A DNA stretch of 64,000 bases from Streptomyces bacillaris (GTDB lineage Bacteria; Actinomycetota; Actinomycetes; Streptomycetales; Streptomycetaceae). The DNA is taken from NCBI RefSeq assembly GCF_003268675.1, contig NZ_CP029378.1:5456001-5520000 (forward strand), given 5' to 3'. A program made the position numbers and the translations under genes. The notes below the pieces were generated by a model, which did not search any database, had not been told where the DNA came from, and was given only the letters and a program-made list of their open reading frames with translations. Below are positions 42,193 through 50,760 of the stretch, piece by piece; the stretch's first letter is position 1, and every line of letters starts with the position of its first letter.

Positions 42193-44814
42193 GTGACCGA
42201 GAACTCATCGCAGCAGCCAGCCAGCAACCCCGAACTGCCGACCACGTACGCGCCGGCCGATGTAGAGGGGAAGCTGTACGAGCGCTGGGTAGAGCGTGGT
42301 TACTTCGAAGCCGACGAGCACAGCGACAAGCCGCCCTACAGCATCGTCATCCCGCCGCCGAACGTCACCGGCTCCCTCCACCTGGGCCACGCCTTCGAGC
42401 ACACCCTGATCGACGCCCTCGTCCGCCGGAAGCGGATGCAGGGGTTCGAGGCGCTGTATCAGCCGGGCATGGACCACGCCGGCATCGCCACGCAGAACGT
42501 CGTCGAGCGCGAGCTGGCCAAGGAGGGTAAGTCCCGCCACGACCTGGGCCGCGAGGCCTTCGTCGAGCGCGTCTGGCAGTGGAAGAACGAGTCCGGCGGC
42601 CAGATCTCCGGCCAGATGCGCCGCCTCGGCGAGGGCGTCGCCTGGTCCCGTGAGCGCTTCACCATGGACGAGGGCCTCTCCAAGGCCGTCCAGACCGTCT
42701 TCAAGCAGATGTACGACGACGGGCTGATCTACCGCGCCGAGCGCATCATCAACTGGTGCCCGCGCTGTCTCACCGCGATCTCCGACATCGAGGTCGAGTA
42801 CCAGGAGGACGACGGCGAGCTGGTCTCCATGACGTACGGCGAGGGGGAGGAGACCATCGTCGTCGCCACCACCCGCGCCGAGACGATGCTCGGGGACACC
42901 GCCGTCGCCGTCCACCCCGACGACGAGCGCTACAAGCACCTGGTCGGCAAGCAGATCAAGCTGCCGCTGACCGACCGCACCATCCCCGTCGTCGCGGACC
43001 ACCACGTCGACCCCGAGTTCGGCACCGGCGCGGTCAAGGTGACCCCCGCCCACGACCCGAACGACTTCGAGATCGGCACCCGTCACGACCTGCCGTTCAT
43101 CTCCGTCCTCGACGAGCGCGCGGTCATCACCGCCCCCGGCCCCTTCGAGGGCCTGGACCGGCTGGAGGCCCGCTCCGCCATCGTCGCCGCCCTGCGCGCC
43201 GAGGGCCGGATCGTCGCGGAGAAGCGGCCGTACGTCCACTCCGTCGGCCACTGCTCGCGCTGCAAGACCACCATCGAGCCGCGCCTCTCCCTCCAGTGGT
43301 GGGTCAAGGTCGCCCCGCTCGCGGAGGCCGCCGGTGACGCGGTCCGCGACGGCAAGGTCAAGATCCACCCGCAGGAGATGGAGAAGCGGTACTTCGACTG
43401 GGTCGACAACCTCCACGACTGGTGCATCTCGCGCCAGCTCTGGTGGGGCCACCGCATCCCCGTCTGGTACGGCCCGAACGGCGAGGTCGTCTGCGTCGGA
43501 CCCGACGACGAGGCGCCCACGGGCGAGGGCTGGATCCAGGACAGCGACGTCCTGGACACCTGGTTCTCCTCCGGCCTGTGGCCCTTCTCCACCCTCGGTT
43601 GGCCCGAACGGACCGACAGCCTCGCGAAGTTCTATCCGAACTCCGTCCTGGTCACCGGCTACGACATCCTCTTCTTCTGGGTCGCCCGGATGATGATGTT
43701 CGGCCTGTACGTCAACGACGGCACCCCGCCCTTCGGGACCATCGTCCTGCACGGCATGGTCCGCGACGAGCACGGCAAGAAGATGTCGAAGTCCTTCGGG
43801 AACGTCGTCAACCCGCTGGACTGGATGGACAAGTACGGCTCCGACGCCCTGCGCTTCACCCTCGCGCGCGGCGCCAACCCCGGCACCGACGTGCCGATCG
43901 GTGAGGAGTGGGTCCAGGGTTCCGCGAAATTCTCCAACAAGATCTGGAACGCCACCCGCTTCGCCCTGATGAACGGCGCCACGATCGAGGGCGACCTGCC
44001 CCCGGTCGAGGACATGTCGGTCACCGACCGCTGGATCCTCTCCCGGCTCAACAAGACGGTCGCGGACGTCGACGCGTTCTACGACGACTTCCAGTTCGCG
44101 AAGATCAGCGAGGCGCTGCGCCACTTCGCCTGGGACGAGGTCTTCGACTGGTACGTCGAGCTCTCCAAGACCACGTTCTTCGCGGGCGGCCGCCCGGCCG
44201 AGGTCTCGGGCCGGGTCCTCGGTGAGGTTCTGGACGTCATGCTGCGGCTGCTGCACCCGATCGTCCCGTTCGTCACGGAGGCGCTGTGGACCGCGCTCAC
44301 CGGGCGCGAGTCGATCGTCATCGCGGAGTGGCCCGCCGACTCCGGCTTCCGCGACGACGCGGCCGAGAAGGAGATCGAGCTGGTCCAGCAGGTCGTCACC
44401 GAGGTCCGCCGCTTCCGCAACGACCAGGGCCTCCAGCCCGGCCAGAAGGTCCCGGCCGAGCTGACCCTGACCGGCACGGCGCTCGCCCCGCACGAGGCGG
44501 CCATCCGCCAGCTCCTGCGGCTCCAGCCCGCCGGGGACGGCTTCCACGCCACCGCCTCCCTCCCCGTCGCCGGGGCCACCGTCGCGCTGGACCTCTCCGG
44601 TACGATCGACGTCCCGGCCGAGCGCAAGCGCCTCACCAAGGACCTGGAGGCCGCGCGCAAGGAGAAGGCCCAGGCGGAGGGGAAGCTCGGCAACGAGGCC
44701 TTCCTCGCCAAGGCGCCGGACAACGTGGTCGACAAGATCCGCGGCCGGCTCACCAAGGCCGAGGCCGACATCGAGCGGATCTCCGCCCAGCTGGCGGCCC
44801 TCCCGCAGAGCTGA
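42193..44814 (+). CDS. valS: Valyl-tRNA synthetase
   Basis: It charges tRNA-Val with valine and edits mischarged threonine. The 873-aa class I synthetase has HLGH at 63-66 in PPPNVTGSLHLGHA, the CP1 editing insertion, the KMSKS loop at 530-534, the tRNA-binding WDEVFDWYVEL region and a C-terminal coiled coil (AERKRLTKDLEAARKEKAQAEGKLGN). The GTG at 42193 is likely leaderless: TAAACT at 42180-42185 lies seven bases upstream and no ribosome site is seen. A terminator separates it from folC. Confidence 0.97.
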   Translation: MTENSSQQPASNPELPTTYAPADVEGKLYERWVERGYFEADEHSDKPPYSIVIPPPNVTGSLHLGHAFEHTLIDALVRRKRMQGFEALYQPGMDHAGIATQNVVERELAKEGKSRHDLGREAFVERVWQWKNESGGQISGQMRRLGEGVAWSRERFTMDEGLSKAVQTVFKQMYDDGLIYRAERIINWCPRCLTAISDIEVEYQEDDGELVSMTYGEGEETIVVATTRAETMLGDTAVAVHPDDERYKHLVGKQIKLPLTDRTIPVVADHHVDPEFGTGAVKVTPAHDPNDFEIGTRHDLPFISVLDERAVITAPGPFEGLDRLEARSAIVAALRAEGRIVAEKRPYVHSVGHCSRCKTTIEPRLSLQWWVKVAPLAEAAGDAVRDGKVKIHPQEMEKRYFDWVDNLHDWCISRQLWWGHRIPVWYGPNGEVVCVGPDDEAPTGEGWIQDSDVLDTWFSSGLWPFSTLGWPERTDSLAKFYPNSVLVTGYDILFFWVARMMMFGLYVNDGTPPFGTIVLHGMVRDEHGKKMSKSFGNVVNPLDWMDKYGSDALRFTLARGANPGTDVPIGEEWVQGSAKFSNKIWNATRFALMNGATIEGDLPPVEDMSVTDRWILSRLNKTVADVDAFYDDFQFAKISEALRHFAWDEVFDWYVELSKTTFFAGGRPAEVSGRVLGEVLDVMLRLLHPIVPFVTEALWTALTGRESIVIAEWPADSGFRDDAAEKEIELVQQVVTEVRRFRNDQGLQPGQKVPAELTLTGTALAPHEAAIRQLLRLQPAGDGFHATASLPVAGATVALDLSGTIDVPAERKRLTKDLEAARKEKAQAEGKLGNEAFLAKAPDNVVDKIRGRLTKAEADIERISAQLAALPQS

Positions 44815-44827
44815 TGTGCTGACCGGC

Positions 44828-44869
44828 GAAGCCCCTGCACCCCCGACCGACCGGGGATGCGGGGGCTTC
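44828..44869 (+). terminator. Terminator of valS
   Basis: Arms GAAGCCCC-TGCA-CCCC (from 44828) and GGGG-ATGC-GGGGGCTTC (to 44869) pair almost fully around ACCGAC. The stem lies 14 bases after the stop. Confidence 0.75.
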
Positions 44870-44938
44870 CCCGTACCGCCGATCCGCACGGTGCCGGGCG
44901 CTGCGCGCGATGTCGGTGCCCATCCGTAGACTGGCCCC

Positions 44939-46462
44939 GTGAGTGAGCCCCGCCCTTCAGACCGGCACGACGCGTCCGAGCCCGACGACACCTTCGAGGA
45001 GATCGTCGGCGAAGAGACCCAGCGCGACCCCGACCTGGCGGTGATCGAGGCCGGGAGCCGCACCCTGCGCACCTATGGGGGCGCCCCCCAGGCCGATGTG
45101 GTCCCCGCCCGGCCCGCCGACCCCGAGACCGACAAGGCGCTCCGCGCGGTGGAGCAGGAGCTGGCCGGGCGCTGGGGCGAGACCAAGCTCGAGCCCTCCG
45201 TCACCCGCATCGCGGCCCTGATGGACGTCCTCGGTGAGCCGCAGCGCGCCTACCCCTCGATCCACATCACCGGCACCAACGGCAAGACCTCCACGGCCCG
45301 CATGATCGAGGCCCTGCTCAACGCCTTCGAGCTGCGCACCGGCCGGTACACCTCGCCGCACGTCCAGTCGATCACCGAGCGGATCAGCCTCGACGGCGCC
45401 CCGATCGCGCCCGAGCGCTTCATCGAGACGTACGGGGACGTCAAGCCGTACGTCGAGATGGTCGACGCCCAGCAGCCCTACCGGCTCTCCTTCTTCGAGG
45501 TGCTCACCGGCATGGCGTACGCGGCCTTCGCCGACGCGCCCGTCGACGTGGCCGTCGTCGAGGTCGGCATGGGCGGCACCTGGGACGCCACCAACGTCAT
45601 CGACTCCACCGTCGCCGTCGTCACCCCGATCTCCCTGGACCACACCGACCGGCTGGGCGCCACGCCCGCCGAGATCGCGGGGGAGAAGTCGGGGATCATC
45701 AAGGAAGGCGCGACCGTCATCCTGGCCCAGCAGCCGGTGGACGCCGCCCAGGTGATGCTGAAGAAGGCCGTCGAGGTGGACGCCACCGTGGCCCGCGAGG
45801 GCATGGAGTTCGGCGTCACCTCCCGCGAGGTGGCCGTCGGCGGCCAGCTGCTGACGCTGCGCGGACTCGGTGGCGAGTACGAGGAGATCTTCCTCCCGCT
45901 GTACGGGGCCCACCAGGCGCACAACGCGGCCGTCGCGCTCGCCGCCGTCGAGGCGTTCTTCGGCATCGGCGCCGAGCAGGCCCGCTCCCTGGACATCGAC
46001 GCCATCCGCAAGGCGTTCGCCTCGGTGGTCTCACCCGGCCGTCTGGAGGTCGTGCGCTCCAGCCCGACCGTCGTCCTGGACGCCGCGCACAACCCGGCGG
46101 GGGCCAGGGCAGCGGCGGACGGCATCTCCGAGGCCTTCAGCTTCTCCCGGCTGATCGGCGTGGTCGGCACCAGCGGCGACAAGGACGTGCGCGGGCTCCT
46201 GGAGGCCTTCGAGCCGATCTTCGCCGAGATCGTCGTCACGCAGAACTCCACCGACCGCGCGCTGGACGCGGACGAGCTGGCCGCCATCGCTGTCGAGGTC
46301 TTCGGCGACGACCGGGTCCAGGTCGAGCCGCGTCTCGACGACGCGCTGGAGGCGGCGATCACGCTGGCCGAGGAGGAGGACGAGTACGCGGGCGCCGGGG
46401 TGCTGGTGACCGGATCCGTGATCACGGTCGGCGAGGCCCGGCTGCTGCTGGGAAGGGGCTGA
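44939..46462 (+). CDS. folC: Folylpolyglutamate / dihydrofolate synthase
   Basis: It adds glutamate to folates and may also make dihydrofolate. The 507-aa Mur-ligase-type protein has the P-loop ITGTNGKTSTAR near residues 109-120, the FEVLTGMAYAAFADAPVDVAVVEVGMGGTWDATN core, the DHTDRLGATPAEIAGEKSGIIK region and VVLDAAHNPAGARAAAD. About 70 N-terminal residues are a charged extension beyond the usual start. The GTG at 44939 is probably leaderless, with TAGACT at 44927-44932 six bases before it. DUF4233 follows eight bases after the stop, as in other actinomycetes. Confidence 0.95.
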   Translation: MSEPRPSDRHDASEPDDTFEEIVGEETQRDPDLAVIEAGSRTLRTYGGAPQADVVPARPADPETDKALRAVEQELAGRWGETKLEPSVTRIAALMDVLGEPQRAYPSIHITGTNGKTSTARMIEALLNAFELRTGRYTSPHVQSITERISLDGAPIAPERFIETYGDVKPYVEMVDAQQPYRLSFFEVLTGMAYAAFADAPVDVAVVEVGMGGTWDATNVIDSTVAVVTPISLDHTDRLGATPAEIAGEKSGIIKEGATVILAQQPVDAAQVMLKKAVEVDATVAREGMEFGVTSREVAVGGQLLTLRGLGGEYEEIFLPLYGAHQAHNAAVALAAVEAFFGIGAEQARSLDIDAIRKAFASVVSPGRLEVVRSSPTVVLDAAHNPAGARAAADGISEAFSFSRLIGVVGTSGDKDVRGLLEAFEPIFAEIVVTQNSTDRALDADELAAIAVEVFGDDRVQVEPRLDDALEAAITLAEEEDEYAGAGVLVTGSVITVGEARLLLGRG

Positions 46463-46470
46463 GAAGAAGG

Positions 46471-46824
46471 ATGCGTACGCTCTGCGCCTCGACGCTGCTC
46501 GGTGAGTTCTTCGTGATCGGCTTCGCCGGTCTCGTCGCGATGAAGCTGGACGACGTCTCCATGGCCGTCGTCTGGACGGTCTGCGGCATCGGTATGGTGC
46601 TCTCCCTGCTGCTCTGCGGGATGATCACCCGCCCCGGCGGCGTCCAGCTCGGCTGGGCGCTCCAGGTGGCGCTGGTCCTCAGCGGTTTCGTGGTCCCGAT
46701 GATGTTCATCCTCGGGCTGGTCTTCGGCGGGCTGTGGTGGGCCTCGGTGCACTACGGCCGCCGGATGGACGAGGACAAGGCCCGCTGGGCCGCCGAGCGG
46801 GAGGCCGGAGAGGCCGCCGCCTGA
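46471..46824 (+). CDS. DUF4233 membrane protein
   Basis: The 117-aa protein has four predicted spans and a charged C-terminal tail (RRMDEDKARWAAERE). The pattern RTLCASTLLGEFFVIGFAGLVAMKL followed by LGWALQVALVLSGFVVPMMFILG fits the DUF4233 family, which is found next to folC in Actinobacteria. Function is unknown. It is coupled to folC by an eight-base gap. A tandem repeat fills the spacer to ndk. Confidence 0.85.
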   Translation: MRTLCASTLLGEFFVIGFAGLVAMKLDDVSMAVVWTVCGIGMVLSLLLCGMITRPGGVQLGWALQVALVLSGFVVPMMFILGLVFGGLWWASVHYGRRMDEDKARWAAEREAGEAAA

Positions 46825-46857
46825 CGAGCCCCACCGGCACGCGCGACGGTGACCGGG

Positions 46858-46994
46858 CGGGGAGCCCGCTCCGGCGGCGTACGGTCATCGGCGCCCGGGG
46901 AAGGAAAGTCCGCTCCTGCCCCGTACGCGTCACTGGCACCCGTGCGGGGCAGTCCCGCCCCGGCGCCGTACGGCCTCCGGCGCCCAGGCCCGGG
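46858..46994. repeat. Imperfect tandem repeat between DUF4233 and ndk
   Basis: Three related units of about 44-46 bp share AGTCC(C)GC..C, CGTACG and GGCRCCC blocks (approximately 46861-46902, 46908-46949, 46950-46994). The unit starts about 35 bases after the DUF4233 stop. No gene is present in the spacer. Confidence 0.6.
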
Positions 46995-47084
46995 GGTGAC
47001 TCTCGGTGAACCCGGGCGCCGAGCCGTTTCCGTACCCCTGTAATCTCGCCCTCACCGCACCCGTATGCCTGCAAGGAGCCGCAC

Positions 47085-47498
47085 ATGACTCAGCGCACCC
47101 TCGTCCTGCTCAAGCCCGACGCGGTCCGCCGCGGCCTGATCGGTGAGATCGTCGGCCGGATCGAGCGCAAGGCGGAGTGGCGGATCACCGCGCTGGAGCT
47201 GCGCACCCTGGACCACGACACGCTGGAGCAGCACTACGGCGAGCACAAGGGCCGCCCGTTCTACGAGCCGCTCATGGAGTTCATGGCCTCCGGCCCCGTC
47301 GTCGCCCTGGTGGCCGAAGGCGAGCGGGTGATCGAGGGCGTCCGTGCCCTGGCCGGCCCCACCGACCCGATCGCCGCCGCGCCCGGGTCGATCCGCGGTG
47401 ACTTCGGCACGATCACCCGGGAGAACCTCATCCACGCCTCGGACTCGCAGGAGTCCGCAGAGCGAGAACTGAAGCTCTTCTTTCCGGGACTTTCCTGA
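47085..47498 (+). CDS. ndk: Nucleoside diphosphate kinase
   Basis: It balances nucleoside triphosphate pools using a phosphohistidine intermediate. At 137 aa it is standard length. TLVLLKPDAVRRGLIGEI opens the protein, and the active histidine is His117 in NLIHASDS. The ATG at 47085 follows AAGGAG. It ends in a terminator and is separate from mreB. Confidence 0.97.
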   Translation: MTQRTLVLLKPDAVRRGLIGEIVGRIERKAEWRITALELRTLDHDTLEQHYGEHKGRPFYEPLMEFMASGPVVALVAEGERVIEGVRALAGPTDPIAAAPGSIRGDFGTITRENLIHASDSQESAERELKLFFPGLS

Positions 47499-47528
47499 CC
47501 CGATCGGCCAAACAGCGCTGCTCGCCCG

Positions 47529-47554
47529 GGGCGACCGAAGTAATTCGGTCGCCC
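47529..47554 (+). terminator. Terminator of ndk
   Basis: Perfect 11-base arms GGGCGACCGAA (47529-47539) and TTCGGTCGCCC (47544-47554) close over a GTAA tetraloop, followed by TTCGGC. Confidence 0.85.
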
Positions 47555-47565
47555 TTCGGCATAGG

Positions 47566-47583
47566 GTTCCCTCTCGCGGGAAC
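47566..47583. promoter_or_regulatory. Inverted repeat in the mreB upstream region
   Basis: GTTCCC-N6-GGGAAC is a perfect inverted repeat 200 bases before mreB, just after the ndk terminator. It may be a regulator site for the mre cluster; no regulator can be named. Confidence 0.35.
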
Positions 47584-47785
47584 GCATCCCTCCGACGTAA
47601 CGTCACCATGGGTAGAACGGCCACCCGTTCCGCTCACATGGCGAAGGACCCTCGCGCTGTGTCCGTGCATACGGCACTACGATGGAAGCTTCCACGCCCG
47701 CAGCGCCAACCTCGCCTACCAGAACAAGCCATCTTCGCTTCCTGGGAAGGCCCGACGCATCCTCATGGGGAACAAGGGGAACTCA

Positions 47786-48805
47786 ATGTCGTTCATCGGC
47801 CGTGACATGGCTATCGACCTCGGGACTGCCAACACGCTGGTGTACGTCAGGGGGCGCGGCATCGTCCTGAACGAGCCGTCCGTCGTGGCCATCAACACCA
47901 ACACCGGCGGAATCCTGGCGGTCGGCTCCGAGGCCAAGAAGATGATCGGGCGGACGCCGGGCAACATCGTTGCCGTACGGCCGCTGAAGGACGGCGTGAT
48001 CGCCGACTTCGAGATCACGGAGCGCATGCTCCGCTACTTCATCCTGAAGATCCACAAGCGCCGCTACCTGGCCCGCCCCCGGGTCGTCGTCTGCGTGCCC
48101 TCCGGTATCACCGGGGTCGAGCGCCGCGCCGTCATCGAGGCGTCCACGCAGGCCGGCGCGCGTCAGGTGCACATCATCGAGGAGCCCATGGCCGCCGCCA
48201 TCGGCTCCGGCCTGCCGGTTCACGAGGCCACCGGCAACATGGTCGTGGACATCGGCGGCGGCACCACCGAGGTCGCGGTGATCTCGCTCGGCGGAATCGT
48301 CACTGCCCAGTCCATCCGGACGGCCGGTGACGAACTGGACAACGCGATCATCCAGCACATCAAGAAGGAGTACTCGCTCCTCCTCGGTGAGCGGACCGCC
48401 GAACAGATCAAGATCACGATCGGTTCCGCCTACGACCTGGACAAGGACGAGCACACCGAGATCCGCGGCCGCGACCTGGTCTCCGGGCTGCCCAAGACGG
48501 TCGTCATCTCGGCCACCGAGGTCCGCAAGGCGATCGAGGAGCCGGTCAACGCGATCGTCGACGCCGTGAAGACGACGCTCGACAAGTGCCCGCCCGAGCT
48601 GTCCGGCGACATCATGGACCGCGGCATCGTCCTCACCGGCGGCGGCGCGATGCTGCGCGGCCTGGACGAGCGGCTCCGCCGCGAGACGGGCATGCCGATC
48701 CACATCGCCGAGGACCCGCTCGACTCCGTGGCGCTCGGCTCCGGCAAGTGCGTCGAGGAGTTCGAGGCGCTCCAGCAGGTGCTGGACGCCCAGCCCCGCC
48801 GCTGA
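47786..48805 (+). CDS. mreB: Rod-shape protein MreB
   Basis: MreB is an actin homologue. In Streptomyces, from published work, MreB acts mainly in spore wall synthesis rather than vegetative tip growth. The 339-aa protein has the phosphate-1 motif MAIDLGTANTLVYVRGRGI, the phosphate-2 motif VVDIGGGTTEVAVIS and the adenosine motif VLTGGGAMLRGLDERL. The ATG at 47786 has AAGGGG upstream; an earlier ATG at 47765 is in frame but lacks a ribosome site. It heads mreB-mreC-mreD-mrdA-rodA. Confidence 0.97.
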   Translation: MSFIGRDMAIDLGTANTLVYVRGRGIVLNEPSVVAINTNTGGILAVGSEAKKMIGRTPGNIVAVRPLKDGVIADFEITERMLRYFILKIHKRRYLARPRVVVCVPSGITGVERRAVIEASTQAGARQVHIIEEPMAAAIGSGLPVHEATGNMVVDIGGGTTEVAVISLGGIVTAQSIRTAGDELDNAIIQHIKKEYSLLLGERTAEQIKITIGSAYDLDKDEHTEIRGRDLVSGLPKTVVISATEVRKAIEEPVNAIVDAVKTTLDKCPPELSGDIMDRGIVLTGGGAMLRGLDERLRRETGMPIHIAEDPLDSVALGSGKCVEEFEALQQVLDAQPRR

Positions 48806-48864
48806 GGCGCGGGCAGCGGAACGTCACCCGATCCGGCGCGCGGACGCTGCGGCTCCGCCCGCCG

Positions 48865-48887
48865 GATCGTTGATATAGATCGTTGAT
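48865..48887 (+). repeat. Direct repeat GATCGTTGAT in the mreB-mreC spacer
   Basis: GATCGTTGAT occurs at 48865-48874 and 48878-48887, separated by ATA, in an AT-rich patch 95 bases before mreC. It may belong to a separate mreC promoter. The spacer (48806-48981) has no gene. Confidence 0.45.
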
Positions 48888-48981
48888 GCACACGTACTGA
48901 CTGACACCACGACAGCCACGTACACCCAGAGACGAACACCCAGGCACGAACATTCCGACGAGGAAGGCACGGCCGCCGCAC

Positions 48982-50022
48982 GTGAGGGACACACGAGAGA
49001 GCCGGCTGCTCCTGGTGCTGCTGATCGCCATCGCATTCGCCCTGATCACGGTGGATATCCGAGGCGGCGAAGGCTCACCGGTCGACGGCGCGCGGCATGC
49101 CGCGGCCACGGTCTTCGGGCCGGTGGAGAACGGCGTCGCGGCAGCGGTCGACCCGGTGGGCAACGCCATAGGAGCGGTCCGCGACTCCGGAAAACGGCAC
49201 GACCGGATCTCCGCCCTGGAGCAGGAGAACGCCGCACTGAAGGCGAAGCTCGGCAGCGACGACCGCACCGACAGCCGCGTCCGCCAGCTCGACGCGATGC
49301 TGAAGACGGCGGGCGCCGGACAGTACGGCATCAAGGGCGCCGAGGTCATCGCCATAGGAGCGGCCCAGGGCTTCTCCTGGACGATCACCATCGACGCCGG
49401 CTCCGACGACGGCATCCGCCGGGACATGACCGTCCTCAACGGCGAGGGCCTGGTCGGCCGGGTCACCACCGTCGGCCCCAGCACCTCCACGGTCCTGCTG
49501 GCCAACGACCCCGCCTTCACCGTCGGCACCCGGATGGAGAAGACCGACGAACTGGGCTTCGCCACCGGCCAGGGCTCCCGCCCGCTCTCGGTCCAGTTCC
49601 TCAACGGCAAGGCCAAGGTGAAGGCGGGCGACCGGCTCGTCACCTTCGGCTCCAGCAAGGACAAGCCCTTCGTACCCGGCGTCCCGGTCGGCGAGGTCGT
49701 CCGCGTCGACCCCGCGGGCGGCGCGCTCACCCGGACCGTCCATGTGAAGCCGTACGTCGGGTTCACCAAGCTCGACATCGTCGGCGTCGTCGTCCAGGCC
49801 CCGCGCTCGGACCCCCGTGACCTGGTCCTGCCGAAGCAGCCCGCCAAGACCAAGCCCAAGCCGACCCCCACGGTCACCGTCACCGTCCAGCCCAACGGCG
49901 ACCTCGTCGACGGCTCCGGCAAGGTCGTCGGCAACATCAACGAGCAGCCGGGCGGCGGCCAGGCGGCCGGGGACCAGCAAGGCAGCGCCCAACCCGACAA
50001 CGCGGCAAACGACCAGGAGTAG
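48982..50022 (+). CDS. mreC: Rod-shape protein MreC
   Basis: MreC links MreB, MreD and the penicillin-binding protein at the membrane. The 346-aa protein has a membrane helix at residues 9-26, a coiled coil near 70-95 (RISALEQENAALKAKLGSD) and the beta-barrel core GAEVIAIGAAQGFSWTITIDAGSDDGIRRDMTVLNGEGLVGRVT. It ends in a threonine/proline tail KPKPTPTVTVTV and a Gln/Gly-rich end. The GTG at 48982 follows CGAGGAAGG. mreD starts 11 bases after the stop. Confidence 0.95.
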   Translation: MRDTRESRLLLVLLIAIAFALITVDIRGGEGSPVDGARHAAATVFGPVENGVAAAVDPVGNAIGAVRDSGKRHDRISALEQENAALKAKLGSDDRTDSRVRQLDAMLKTAGAGQYGIKGAEVIAIGAAQGFSWTITIDAGSDDGIRRDMTVLNGEGLVGRVTTVGPSTSTVLLANDPAFTVGTRMEKTDELGFATGQGSRPLSVQFLNGKAKVKAGDRLVTFGSSKDKPFVPGVPVGEVVRVDPAGGALTRTVHVKPYVGFTKLDIVGVVVQAPRSDPRDLVLPKQPAKTKPKPTPTVTVTVQPNGDLVDGSGKVVGNINEQPGGGQAAGDQQGSAQPDNAANDQE

Positions 50023-50033
50023 AGCTGATCCCC

Positions 50034-50699
50034 ATGCGCCTCAACCGGACTCTGCTCTCCACCGCCCTGGTCGTCGTCGCCCTCGTCGTCCAGGTCTCCG
50101 TCCTCGCCCGCCTCCAGCTCCCCGGCGCCGTACCCGACCTGCTGCTCCTCACCGTCCTCGGACTCGCCTTCGTGTACGGGCCGGTCAGCGGCTCGCTCAT
50201 CGGCTTCGGCGCCGGCCTCCTCGCCGACCTCGCACCCCCCGCCGACCACGCGGCCGGGCGCTACGCCCTGGTGCTCTGCGTCATCGGCTATCTCGCCGGT
50301 CTGGTCCGGCCGGAGAACGGGCAGCTGAAGTCGGCCTTCGCCCCGATGGCCGCGGTGGTCGCCGCCGCGCTCGGCTCGACCCTGCTGTACGCGGGCGTCG
50401 GCGCCCTCGTCGGGGACACCGCCGCCCGCCATGTGGGCCTGGGCAGCCTGCTGCTCACCGCCGCGATCTACGACCTGCTGCTGGCCCCCTTCACCGTGCC
50501 GCTGATCATGGCCCTGGCCAGACGCACCGAGAACGACCCGGTCTCCGAGGCCGCGGGCGGTACCAAGGACGTCGCCGCCGGCTGGCTCGCCTCGGGCACC
50601 GGTCTGCGCATCGGCAACCAGCGCGGCGGCCTGCGCATGAAGGCCGCCCGCAGCCGTGCGTCCCGCGCGGGCCGCATCAAGGGGGTCAAGCGCCTGTGA
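50034..50699 (+). CDS. mreD: Rod-shape protein MreD
   Basis: The 221-aa membrane protein has about five spans, with the family pattern VPDLLLLTVLGLAFVYGPVSGSLIGFGAGLLADLAPPADHAAGRYALVLCVIGYLAG. A basic C-terminal tail (MKAARSRASRAGRIKGVKRL) extends beyond most MreD proteins. The ATG at 50034 is used. It connects MreC and the penicillin-binding protein encoded next. Confidence 0.93.
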   Translation: MRLNRTLLSTALVVVALVVQVSVLARLQLPGAVPDLLLLTVLGLAFVYGPVSGSLIGFGAGLLADLAPPADHAAGRYALVLCVIGYLAGLVRPENGQLKSAFAPMAAVVAAALGSTLLYAGVGALVGDTAARHVGLGSLLLTAAIYDLLLAPFTVPLIMALARRTENDPVSEAAGGTKDVAAGWLASGTGLRIGNQRGGLRMKAARSRASRAGRIKGVKRL

Positions 50700-50760
50700 G
50701 CCCGTACTCCCCGGGGGACCACCCCCGTACCCCCAGCCGGACCACCACCGGGGGCACCCC

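Noticed and set aside
42205..45072. Open frame of 955 codons antisense to valS
   Set aside because: A GC-frame shadow of valS with no recognisable domain.
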